A DNA stretch of 64,000 nucleotides. It comes from Hymenobacter montanus. Its GTDB lineage: Bacteria; Bacteroidota; Bacteroidia; Cytophagales; Hymenobacteraceae. Location: positions 179,868 through 243,867 of the forward strand of contig NZ_JACXAD010000006.1 in assembly GCF_014699115.1 (NCBI RefSeq). The letters run 5' to 3'. Shown piece after piece: positions 1-7,617 of the stretch (the stretch's first letter is position 1; every line of letters starts with the position of its first letter). The notes under the pieces were generated by a model. That model ran no database searches and was not told where the DNA came from. It saw only the letters and a list, made by a program, of their open reading frames with translations. Made by a program: the position numbers and the translations under genes.

Positions 1-348
1 AAAATTGCCACCAACTCGTTTTTCGCGGGCCATACGGCGCACTCAGCTACCGCCACGTTTTTCGCGGCCAAGGTTTTCCACGACTTCAACCCCGGCTCGC
101 CGGCCGAGCCTTATGTGTGGGGCGCCGCGGCGGCCGTCCCAGCGGCGGTGGCCTATTACCGGATCCGGGCGGGCAAGCATTTCCTAACCGACAACCTAGT
201 GGGCTACACCGTGGGTGCTACCGTGGGCATTATGGTGCCGCAACTGCATAAAATCGCGGGCGGCCAGGGCCTGTCCGTGCTGCCCATGCAGGGCCTGAAC
301 GCGAACGGTCATGCCTACAGCGGCCTGCTCCTAACCAAGCGGCTCTAG
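1..348 (+). CDS. PAP2-family phosphatase, C-terminal part (5' end outside window)
   Basis: The reading frame is open from base 1 and ends at the TAG at 346-348, giving the last 115 residues. It carries the second PAP2 motif (SFFAGHTAHS, with the family's Ser-Gly-His core) near residue 7 and the third motif (RIRAGKHFLTDNLVG, Arg-x5-His-x3-Asp) near residue 56, so the acid-phosphatase / lipid-phosphatase core is present. The first motif (KxxxxxxRP) must lie left of the window. Alternating hydrophobic stretches around the motifs fit a membrane-associated PAP2 enzyme. The substrate cannot be told. A second, full-length PAP2 gene lies at 26619-27440. Confidence 0.85.
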   Translation, partial: KIATNSFFAGHTAHSATATFFAAKVFHDFNPGSPAEPYVWGAAAAVPAAVAYYRIRAGKHFLTDNLVGYTVGATVGIMVPQLHKIAGGQGLSVLPMQGLNANGHAYSGLLLTKRL

Positions 349-543
349 CTTGTTAGCTACCCTATAGATTTAGATTAGCATCGTAAGCGCAAGTCTGGGC
401 TGTTGAAACGTGGGAACGTTCCCAAAAACTTGGGAAGCGGCTTCTTCTTGCGCCACCAGCCCGCAGGCGAGGGAAAGTATTTTGGGCGAAAGAGGGACTG
501 GTTGCCCGGCCACGCGCCTGCGCCCAAAAACAGCCCCACCACC

Positions 544-1167
544 TCAGGCAGTGGGTTGGGCGAGCACGGCGGCGCTGCTCAGCACTTGCCCGCCGTGCTC
601 GTGTAAATCGGCTTGCGCGCGCAGCCAGCCCTCGGCTGAAATAGGGCGGGTGGCGTCGGCCAGCACCACGGCCGCGAAACCTTCGACTAAGGCGTCCTTG
701 GCCGTGAAGTATACGCAGTAGTCGGCCGCCAGGCCCGCGAGGTAGACCTGCGTTACGCCCCGGCCGCGCAGGTAGTCGGCCAGGCCGGTGGACTTGCGGT
801 GGCCATTGTCGAAGAAAGCGCTGTAGCTGTCGATGTCGGGGTTGGTGCCTTTGCGGAAAACCGCCTCGATGCGGCGGGAGTCGAGGGTCGCGTGGAGGTC
901 GGCGCCGGGCGTGGCTTGCACGCAGTGGTCGGGCCAGAGCATCTGCGGCTGCCCCTGCCACTCAATTTCGCTGAAGGCGGCGTGCCCCGGGTGGACGCTG
1001 GCAAAGCTCTGGTGGCCCGCCGGGTGCCAGTCCTGGGAGGCTACCACCAGGTCGAAATGCGGCTGCAGCGAGTTGACAAGCGGAATGATGGCGTCGCCGT
1101 CGGGCACCGCCAGGCGACCCCCGGGCACAAAATCATTTTGAATATCAATCAGCAGAAGGGCGTTCAT
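544..1167 (-). CDS. pncA: nicotinamidase (isochorismatase-like hydrolase)
   Basis: A 207-residue cytosolic hydrolase of the isochorismatase superfamily that deamidates nicotinamide to nicotinate for NAD salvage. Visible features: N-terminal strand ending in the catalytic Asp (LLLIDIQNDF, Asp8), metal-binding region DWHPAGH (Asp46, His48) plus WPDHC (His81), Lys106 in FRKGTN and the nucleophile Cys151 in GLAADYCVYFTA, which together give the Asp-Lys-Cys triad. I chose the ATG at 1167 because the family begins directly with the first beta strand; the frame stays open ten codons further upstream to 1197. It stands alone, with no NAD gene next to it. Pyrazinamidase activity would be expected too, as in other PncA proteins. 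Confidence 0.9.
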   Translation of the reverse strand: MNALLLIDIQNDFVPGGRLAVPDGDAIIPLVNSLQPHFDLVVASQDWHPAGHQSFASVHPGHAAFSEIEWQGQPQMLWPDHCVQATPGADLHATLDSRRIEAVFRKGTNPDIDSYSAFFDNGHRKSTGLADYLRGRGVTQVYLAGLAADYCVYFTAKDALVEGFAAVVLADATRPISAEGWLRAQADLHEHGGQVLSSAAVLAQPTA

Positions 1168-1501
1168 GCAGGATGGAATTAAGAGAGTGAAGGGCAACCT
1201 GATTACAAAAGAACGTCATGCCGGCCGGAGCAGCCCCGGGAGCGCCGCTGGCAGTTGCTCGCGGTTGCTGTTTGGCCTTGCCGCGTAACGGCCAACCGGA
1301 AAGGCCTCACGAGCGGCGGTCCACTACGCCGCCAAGCCGTCCGATGGGGAGGTTCCGGCATATTTCGCGCAACGTGCTGACTGAAATCAAGCATTTAGCC
1401 ACGAGTTACGTTTACGTAAATTACAAGCTGGGCCGTAGCTAAGAGCGGGACAGCCGCCCCGGCTGAAACCACGTCTACCACCTTTCTTACCCCTTATCCT
1501 C
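1168..1501. other. intergenic region between divergent pncA and SDR genes
   Basis: About 330 bases separate the two divergently read genes, so both promoters should lie here. I see no recognisable RNA gene, repeat or consensus TAnnTTTG box and no convincing small gene. Confidence 0.4.
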
Positions 1502-2371
1502 ATGCCCGACCTTCAAGACCACATTATTCTCGTTACCGGCGCTACCTCCGGCATTGGAAAAGTAACGGCCACCGAGCTGGCCAAAATGGGAGCTCAGGTG
1601 GTGCTCCTGGCCCGCAACGCCGACAAGGCGGCGGCCACCCAACGCGAAATCCGGGCCGCGGCCGGCCACGACCGCGTCGACGTGCTGCTCGCTGACCTGG
1701 CCGACCAAAGGCAGGTGCGCCAGGCGGCGGCCGAGTTCAACGCCCGCTACCCCCGGCTCGACGTGCTGGTGAACAACGCGGGCTTGATTTTCGGCGCTCA
1801 ACGTCAGCTTTCCGCCGACGGCTACGAGCTGGGGCTGGCTACCAACCACCTCGGGCCCTTCCTGCTCACGGCCTTGTTGTTCGATAAACTCAGGGCCAGT
1901 GAGGCGGCCCGGGTGATCAACCTGGCGTCGATGGGCTACAAGCTGGCCAAGCCCGATTTAGCTGATATGCAGTCGGCCCGGAGCTACAGCGCGCCCCGGA
2001 TCTACAGCAACACCAAGCTCTACAACATCATGTTCACGCAGGAGCTGGCTCGCCGCCTGCGCGCCCACGGCATCAGCAACGTAATCACCAATGCCGTGCA
2101 TCCTGGGGTGGTAGCCAGCAACTTCGGCGCCAGCGCCGGGGGCTGGCTGGCCCGGCTCGCGCAGCTGGCCCGCCCGTTTTTGCTGTCGGTTGAGCAAGGC
2201 GCCGAAACCAGTATTTACCTGGCTTCGGCGCCCGAAGCAGCGGCTAGCAGTGGCGGTTACTTCGCCAAGAAAAGAGCCGAGCCGGTAAAGCACCCCTTCA
2301 ACACGCCCGAGCACGCCCGCCAGCTCTGGGAGCTCAGCGAGCAGCTGACGGGCACCTCGTTTCTGGCGTAA
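1502..2371 (+). CDS. short-chain dehydrogenase/reductase (retinol-dehydrogenase-like)
   Basis: A 289-residue classical SDR. The Rossmann cofactor motif TGATSGIG is at residues 12-19, NNAG at 91-94, and the catalytic Ser143 / Tyr168 / Lys172 set is intact (YSNTK). An Arg after the second strand (LLARNADK) suggests NADP(H) preference. The C-terminal part (NAVHPGVVASNFG) resembles the WW-domain-oxidoreductase / retinol-dehydrogenase-like branch. Substrate unknown. It starts at an ATG after a T/C-rich leader and is followed 34 bases later by the N-acetyltransferase gene on the same strand, so the two are probably cotranscribed. Confidence 0.88.
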   Translation: MPDLQDHIILVTGATSGIGKVTATELAKMGAQVVLLARNADKAAATQREIRAAAGHDRVDVLLADLADQRQVRQAAAEFNARYPRLDVLVNNAGLIFGAQRQLSADGYELGLATNHLGPFLLTALLFDKLRASEAARVINLASMGYKLAKPDLADMQSARSYSAPRIYSNTKLYNIMFTQELARRLRAHGISNVITNAVHPGVVASNFGASAGGWLARLAQLARPFLLSVEQGAETSIYLASAPEAAASSGGYFAKKRAEPVKHPFNTPEHARQLWELSEQLTGTSFLA

Positions 2372-2405
2372 TTCGGGTCTTGTTTCGTCGCTCCCCCGTT
2401 GCCCT

Positions 2406-3200
2406 ATGCCCGATTTCGCCATCGACCTTACCGCTTACGTTGCCCGGGTGGGCTACCAGGGCCCGCTTACGCCCTCGCTTGAAACGCTGGTCGGCTTGCA
2501 CCGGGCCCAGGCGTTCAGCATCCCCTTCGAAAACCTCGACATTCACCTCCGCCGCCCCATTGGTCTCGACCCGGCCAATCTGATGCAGAAGCTGATCGGG
2601 GAACGGCGCGGGGGGTACTGCTACGAGGTCAACGGCTTGTTCCGGCTGGTGCTGCAGGAGCTGGGCTTTCCGGTGACGACCCTGGTGGGACGCAACCTCA
2701 TTGCCGGGCATCCGCTACGGCCCCGGGCCCACCAGGTGCTGCGGGTGGAGGTGGCCGGGCAGCCCTGGCTCATCGACCTCGGCTTTGGAAACAACGGTCT
2801 GATCGAGCCCATTCCGCTGGTCGTGGGCCCGGACCACCGCCAGGGCTTCGACTGCTACCGTCTGCAAGCGGCGCCGCAGCACAACTACCACCTGCAACTG
2901 CACCTCCAGGGCAACTGGCAGAGCCTCTACACGTTCACCCTCGACGAGGCCCAGCCCAGCGACTTCCAGATGATGAATTTCTTTTATTCTCAGTCGTCGG
3001 ATTCACCCTTCCGCAAGCAGCGCATCTGCACGCTGGCGGGGCCCGATTATCGCGTCAGCCTGGTCGACCAGGAACTGAAGATCCGGCGCCCCGATGGTCA
3101 CATCGCGACGAGTACGTTGCCTGATGCGGCGGCCTACGAGCAGGCCCTGGAGACCTATTTCGGCATCCGCCTGCCCGCTCCGTTGCCCGCGTATTCATAG
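2406..3200 (+). CDS. nat: arylamine N-acetyltransferase
   Basis: A 264-residue NAT-family enzyme that moves acetyl from acetyl-CoA to arylamines or arylhydroxylamines by a ping-pong mechanism. The cysteine-protease-like triad is complete: Cys72 in RRGGYCYEVNGLF, His109 in HQVLRV and Asp124 in WLIDLGFGN. The N-terminal helical part (LETLVGLHRAQAFSIPFENLDI) is the typical start of the family and the length is normal for bacterial NATs. It probably forms a two-gene transcript with the SDR upstream. A perfect hairpin at 3218-3258 lies just downstream and may end transcription. Confidence 0.92.
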   Translation: MPDFAIDLTAYVARVGYQGPLTPSLETLVGLHRAQAFSIPFENLDIHLRRPIGLDPANLMQKLIGERRGGYCYEVNGLFRLVLQELGFPVTTLVGRNLIAGHPLRPRAHQVLRVEVAGQPWLIDLGFGNNGLIEPIPLVVGPDHRQGFDCYRLQAAPQHNYHLQLHLQGNWQSLYTFTLDEAQPSDFQMMNFFYSQSSDSPFRKQRICTLAGPDYRVSLVDQELKIRRPDGHIATSTLPDAAAYEQALETYFGIRLPAPLPAYS

Positions 3201-3217
3201 GGTGAAGGTCCGACCGG

Positions 3218-3258
3218 AGTGGTGCCACGAATGGCCCGAAGGGCTTCGTGGCACCACT
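3218..3258. terminator. strong hairpin downstream of nat
   Basis: A 14-bp perfect inverted repeat (AGTGGTGCCACGAA at 3218-3231 against 3245-3258) with an inner GCCC/GGGC stem around GAA. There is no T-run after it, so it may be a factor-dependent terminator or a dispersed palindrome; GTGGCACCACTAA recurs once more at 3265-3276. Confidence 0.45.
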
Positions 3259-3322
3259 AATTCATGGCACCACTAACTCGTTGAACGAATATAGCCGCAA
3301 CATTCCAAAGGTTACATGGATT

Positions 3323-3877
3323 CTAAGCCGTGGGGTTGCCAGCCGGGTACAAGGTCCGCCATTCGTCCTCCAGGATGGCCATCTCGATGAGGGTCCAGTA
3401 GCCTTCGTCGTGCCGCACCACATCGCGTAACACGCCTTCCTGCTTGAACCCGGCTTTCAGGTAGCAGTTAATGGCCGCGAGGTTGAAATCGTATACTCCC
3501 AGGCTGATGCGGTGGAGCTTTAGGTCTTCGAAGCCAATGCGCAGCAGGGCCTTCACCATGCCCTGGCAGACGCCCCGGCGGCGTTCGGTGGTGTTGCCCA
3601 CCAGCACGCGGGTAATGCGCCCGGACCGGTCGCGCTCGCTGATGCCGCCGAGCGAAATGTGACCCACCGTAGTACCCGTTCGGGAATCCACGGCTTTGTA
3701 GATGAACACGTTGGGGTCGCTCATGTTGTTGGCGTCTTCCAGGTACCACGTCAGGGCCGATTCGCTGAGGGGAAAGGAAAACATCGAGCCGCTCCATTCT
3801 TTCATCAGGCGCTCGTCGTTAACCCAGGCAATGAGTTGGGCGAAGTCGGCAGGGGTGAAGGGCTCCAGAATAATCAT
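3323..3877 (-). CDS. GNAT-family N-acetyltransferase (RimJ/RimL-like)
   Basis: A 184-residue GNAT acetyltransferase. The acetyl-CoA pyrophosphate-binding loop shows as RRRGVCQGMVKALLRIGF (related to R-x-x-G-x-G/A), followed by the motif-B segment NLAAINCYLKAGFKQEG typical of RimJ/RimL and ribosomal-protein or antibiotic acetyltransferases. Substrate unknown. The ATG at 3877 (MIILEPFTPADF) is preferred because the fold starts there; an upstream ATG at 3901 would add eight residues. It is read convergently with nat and divergently from the SDR at 4053. Confidence 0.85.
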   Translation of the reverse strand: MIILEPFTPADFAQLIAWVNDERLMKEWSGSMFSFPLSESALTWYLEDANNMSDPNVFIYKAVDSRTGTTVGHISLGGISERDRSGRITRVLVGNTTERRRGVCQGMVKALLRIGFEDLKLHRISLGVYDFNLAAINCYLKAGFKQEGVLRDVVRHDEGYWTLIEMAILEDEWRTLYPAGNPTA

Positions 3878-4052
3878 AAAAAAGCGTGAAATGGCGGCCA
3901 ACCGGCCGGGGCATAAGCCCGCAAGATAGGAGCGGACGCGTCAGCCTGGTTAACCAATGCTGGAGAATGCTTGTTAACAAAGGCCGCAGTAAACCGGACC
4001 GTTTTTCCTACGGCCTATTTAAAAAGACGTTAGCATCCTGCCAGCCTAAAAT

Positions 4053-4787
4053 ATGAACTTAGCCAACAACACGGTTCTCCTTACCGGCGGGGCTTCAGGC
4101 ATTGGCCTGGCCCTGGCCGTACGCTTCTTACAGGCCGGCAGCAAGGTCATCATCTGCGGTCGGCGGGCCGATAAGCTAGCCGAAGCCCAACAGCGCTACC
4201 CGGCCCTGAACCTACGGGTCTGCGACGTGGCCAATGCCGCTGAGCGGGTCGAGCTGGTGCGCTGGGCCACCGCCGAATTCCCCGGGCTGAACGTGCTGGT
4301 GAACAACGCCGGCATCCAAAACCGCATCCAGCTCGCCGACGACTCCGCCGATTGGGAAACCCGCCGCCAGGAACTCGTTATCAACGTGGAAGCGCCCATG
4401 CACCTGAGCACCCTGCTTATTCCGCACCTGCGGCGGCAGGCCGGGGCGGCCATCATCAACGTCACGTCGGGCTTATCGTTTGCGCCGGCAGCCTTTGTGC
4501 CGATTTACAGCGCCACCAAGGCCGCACTGCACTCCTTTACCCTTTCGTTGCGCCACCAGCTCGCGCCCACCGGCATCGCCGTGCTCGAAATCGTACCCCC
4601 GGCCGTGAACACCGACCTGGGCGGGCCGGGCTTGCATACCTTCGGCGTGCCGGTCGATGCCTTCGCCGATTCCGTTATGGCCCGGCTGGCCAGCGGCGAG
4701 CAGGAGGTCGGCTACGGCACCTCGGAGGAAGTCCGCTTAGCCTCGCGGGCGGAGCTGGATGAGCGTTTTCGGATGATGAATCGCTAG
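4053..4787 (+). CDS. short-chain dehydrogenase/reductase
   Basis: A 244-residue classical SDR with TGGASGIG at residues 11-18, NNAG at 84-87, catalytic Ser139, Tyr152 and Lys156 (YSATKAALH). CGRRADK after the second beta strand suggests NADP(H). The C-terminal segment (VLEIVPPAVNTDLGGPGLHTFGVPVDAFADSVM) is like the DltE / YvaG-type oxidoreductases, a branch whose substrate is not established. Only about 30% looks shared with the other SDR at 1502, so this is not a recent duplicate. It ends 46 bases before the convergent small gene. Confidence 0.87.
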   Translation: MNLANNTVLLTGGASGIGLALAVRFLQAGSKVIICGRRADKLAEAQQRYPALNLRVCDVANAAERVELVRWATAEFPGLNVLVNNAGIQNRIQLADDSADWETRRQELVINVEAPMHLSTLLIPHLRRQAGAAIINVTSGLSFAPAAFVPIYSATKAALHSFTLSLRHQLAPTGIAVLEIVPPAVNTDLGGPGLHTFGVPVDAFADSVMARLASGEQEVGYGTSEEVRLASRAELDERFRMMNR

Positions 4788-4832
4788 GTAGCTGCTGATT
4801 ATGTTGGCTTTAGCTTGGCCTGGTGCCAAGTA

Positions 4833-5060
4833 CTAAATAACCCGCACGCTGTCAATGTTCACTTCGTCGCGCAACAGCTCCAGGTTGCGGTAGGTGAGGG
4901 GCCGGCCCGCGTCAGTGCTCAGCTCAGGCAGGGAGCCGCGGGCTGCGTCGAGCGTCAGTTGGGTGAGTTTGCGTTCGCCGAGGTAGATGGCCACCGGGCG
5001 GCCCTGACGGGCGTCGTGGGTGGCCAGGGCGTGGTCGATTTCGGCCAGGATGCGGCTCAT
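4833..5060 (-). CDS. small conserved-looking protein of unknown function
   Basis: A 75-residue soluble protein (MSRILAEIDHALATHD...NIDSVRVI) with no signal peptide or membrane segment. A start at 5060 is chosen; the longer frame to 5165 runs through the likely murI promoter region and reads as low-complexity sequence. The pattern of an N-terminal helix followed by short beta strands (PVAIYLGERKLTQL) is compatible with a small alpha/beta fold, but I recognise no family. It lies divergently from murI, 133 bases away. Confidence 0.55.
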   Translation of the reverse strand: MSRILAEIDHALATHDARQGRPVAIYLGERKLTQLTLDAARGSLPELSTDAGRPLTYRNLELLRDEVNIDSVRVI

Positions 5061-5181
5061 GGTGAGATAGTGAGCGGAGGAAGGGGCAGAAATATAGGGA
5101 GGTTTTGGCAGTTCATTAAAAATTCTCGGTTGACTGCCTTTCTGGTAGTCACTGGGGTCGGCCAAACATTCGCCCGGCGCC

Positions 5182-5189
5182 TACCTTTG
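5182..5189 (+). promoter_or_regulatory. possible -7 box of murI (TACCTTTG)
   Basis: TACCTTTG fits the Bacteroidetes TAnnTTTG -7 consensus, ending only four bases before the murI ATG at 5194. No clear TTTG box is seen about 20 bases upstream. If functional, the transcript would be leaderless or nearly so. Confidence 0.4.
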
Positions 5190-5193
5190 CCCA

Positions 5194-6039
5194 ATGAAAA
5201 CTGCTGCGCCCGCCGTTTCGACTACGGCCCAGGATCCCCGCCCCATTGGTCTGTTCGACTCCGGTATTGGTGGGCTCACGGTGGCCAGGGCCGTGGCCCG
5301 GCGGCTGCCCGGCGAGCGCCTGGTGTACTTCGGCGACACGGCCCATCTGCCCTACGGCGATAAAAGCGCGGCCGCGATTCAGGCGTATTCGGTCAAGATC
5401 TGCGACTTACTGCTGCGCCAGCACTGCAAAGTGATCATGATTGCCTGCAACTCGGCTTCGGCCGCGGCTTACGAGCTGGTGCGCGAGTACGTGGGCTCAA
5501 AAGCCCGGGTGCTGAACGTCATCGACCCCATCGTGGCGCACCTGGGCCGGGCCTATGCCGGCCGTCGGGTCGGGCTGATTGGCACCAAGCAAACGGTTCA
5601 CTCCAACGTGTACAAAAAGAAGGTGGATGAGCTCGACGCGGCCGTGGACTTGCGCTCGCTGGCGACCCCGCTGCTGGTGCCGATGATTGAGGAGGGGTTC
5701 TTCCGAAATGCCATCAGCGACGAGATTATTGCGGCCTATCTGAGCCAGGCGGCCCTGGCCGATATCGAAGCATTGGTGCTGGCCTGCACGCATTACCCCC
5801 TGATCAAGGAGCAGATTGCCCGGTATTACCAGGGCCGCGTCGATGTGCTGGACGCCTCGGACGTGGTCGCTGCTGATGTGGAAGCCTACCTGAGCACGCA
5901 CAGCTTACTAGCTCCCGTGGCGACCTCGCCGCCAGCCCATCAGTTCTACGTATCGGATTTCACCCGCTCGTTTGAGCAGAGCACGCGCTTGTTTTTTGAG
6001 CAGGAGGTACACCTGGAACACTACCCGCTCTGGGAGTAA
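5194..6039 (+). CDS. murI: glutamate racemase
   Basis: A 281-residue cofactor-independent racemase that makes D-glutamate for peptidoglycan. Both catalytic cysteines are present: Cys85 in IACNSAS and Cys198 in LACTHYPLI. The N-terminal signature PIGLFDSGIGGLTV (with Asp22) and VYFGDTAHLPYGDKS are textbook MurI. The length is normal. An 18-residue low-complexity N-terminal extension precedes the conserved core; the next in-frame start is too far inside to be used. It is followed at 6136 by non-functional duplicated sequence, so murI is probably monocistronic. Confidence 0.95.
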   Translation: MKTAAPAVSTTAQDPRPIGLFDSGIGGLTVARAVARRLPGERLVYFGDTAHLPYGDKSAAAIQAYSVKICDLLLRQHCKVIMIACNSASAAAYELVREYVGSKARVLNVIDPIVAHLGRAYAGRRVGLIGTKQTVHSNVYKKKVDELDAAVDLRSLATPLLVPMIEEGFFRNAISDEIIAAYLSQAALADIEALVLACTHYPLIKEQIARYYQGRVDVLDASDVVAADVEAYLSTHSLLAPVATSPPAHQFYVSDFTRSFEQSTRLFFEQEVHLEHYPLWE

Positions 6040-6135
6040 TTCAGGCCATAACCGGACGGGCCAGGGATGCAGAGGGTTGAGTTTGGGCCGCCCCTCCACC
6101 TCCGCTTGATTGGGCTACAAACGAGCTGCCGCGGC

Positions 6136-6462
6136 TTCAAAGCTTTTCTTCCAGCCACAGAAACCCACCGGCCAAAAGAAATAAACCGAAAAACCAGGCC
6201 GTTGCGGAACGCTGCCGGGCCGCTTGCTGGCGCTCCCACAACTCGGGCCCCAGCCAAGCTGATGACGGGAAAACATAAAACTGGTGAACCGTCCGGCCCG
6301 GGCCGCGCACCTGGTGCCACCCGGCCGTAGCCGGCCAATACAGCGCCGTGCTCCACTCGGGCAGGCGCGAATCTTGGCGCAGGGCTACGCGCCCGGGCGC
6401 GCCCGCCGCTAGTGGCTGCACCATAGGCGGGGCATCGGGGAAGGCGGCGGCCACCCGCAGGG
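6136..6462 (-). pseudogene. truncated copy of the 3' end of the membrane-protein gene at 10250-12055
   Basis: About 327 bases are almost identical to 10248-10627. The translation matches the last ~120 residues of that protein, including VHQFYVFPSSAWLGPE and the C-terminal membrane segment ending FLWLEEKL. Compared with the full gene this copy lacks 51 bases (17 codons) just before the membrane segment, removed cleanly between two short CAGGC/CCAGGC repeats. No start region is present, and homology stops abruptly at 6462 where a decayed plus-strand gene begins. A recent duplication fragment rather than a working gene. Confidence 0.8.
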
Positions 6463-7296
6463 GTACCAGCAGCGAGGGCGCTACCTGGCTTTGGGCAATG
6501 TCGGCACCACCACGGCCCTGAGCACTGGCACGCCAACCAATAATCGGGCGCTGAACATCTTTGGCGGTAATTTGTACGTGTCGTCGGCTTCGGGTAGCAG
6601 CTTCGGCGTTTCGCAGGTTGGAACCGGCTTGCCCACCACGGCGGGGTAGCCCTCACTCAGTTGCCAGGCTTCCTGACGATTACCGGCCCCAGGCCCCAGC
6701 CCGTACGCGTTTTACTTCGCTAACCTTAGCTCCGCCGTGGCGGGCAACGACGTAATTTATATTGTCGATAAGCGCACCGCTGCCGAGGGCGGCATTCAGA
6801 AGTGGAGCTTGGTGGGCACAACCTGGGTGTATAATGGAAGCATGACCAGCGCCACGGGCGTGCGGGGTTTGACTGGGCTGACCGCCAGCACCCGGGTGTC
6901 GCTGGTGGCCATTGGCACCAGCGGTGTATACTTGGTGACGGACAATGCGGGTTATAAAGCGGCGCCTAAGCTGGCGGCTTTGCCCGACCCTATTGTGCCC
7001 GCGCCGGCTGTGAACACCGTGTTTCGCGGGGTATCACGGTGCTGGCCGCTCGGGCTGGTGCGGCCCTAGCTGGCCTGACGGTAGCTCCGAATCCGGCACC
7101 GACCGCAGGGTAAGCTTGCCCCGGGCAGGAGCAACCACGGTGGCGCTACGCTACCTCATCACACACGTTGCCAACTGCCGCCGCACTGGCCGCCGCCCAG
7201 CAGTTGCGGCTGCCCACTGGCTTAGTACCGGCGGGTACTTGCTCGAAGCGCGTTAGGGTGAAGAAGTTGCGGTGCGCCGCGTGGAGAAAAACTAGC
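6463..7296 (+). pseudogene. decayed C-terminal part of a secreted beta-propeller protein with T9SS sorting tail
   Basis: Pieces of one protein appear in successive frames. 6491-6649 reads GNVGTTTALSTGTPTNNRAL...GLPTTAG then a stop; 6700-7030 reads SPYAFYFANLSSAVAGNDVI..., IQKWSLVGTTW and GLTGLTASTRVSLVAIG; after a frame change 7030-7110 reads LTVAPNPAP; and 7232-7296 ends YLLEAR-stop-GEEVAVRRVEKN. The PNPAP and final Val-Arg-Arg strand are a type A T9SS C-terminal domain, and the repeated strands resemble Hymenobacter propeller-type surface proteins. At least two frameshifts and two in-frame stops, and loss of the 5' end, show it is dead. Confidence 0.7.
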
Positions 7297-7310
7297 TATT
7301 CAATAATAGA

Positions 7311-7333
7311 CCCGCCAGGAGAGGGCGGGTTTC
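7311..7333 (+). terminator. hairpin terminator after the decayed T9SS gene
   Basis: ACCCGCC (7311-7317) pairs with GGCGGGT (7325-7331) over a 7-base loop, followed by TT. It was probably the terminator of the now dead gene and shields the GH9 gene from upstream read-through. Confidence 0.55.
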
Positions 7334-7617
7334 AGCCTCAGTGAAAAACCTGGTGCCATTGCGCAGGCTTTTTTATCGTCATCTATTATCGTTAGGTGCA
7401 TCGTGCCAAACTTTTCTGTGGTTCGGTACGCGAAGTCAACAAACGAAAATGGGATTTACTCGGGAGTTCGAACCTATTACTCATTATAGCGGATAATTAA
7501 ATATTGAGCCCGGGCAGTTGTTGAGATTCTGGCTCGGGGTCTTTATATAGGATAATTTCCTTATTATTGCAACTCGTACCTTTATTATTGGCAAAATAAT
7601 GCTTATATTGTTTGATC

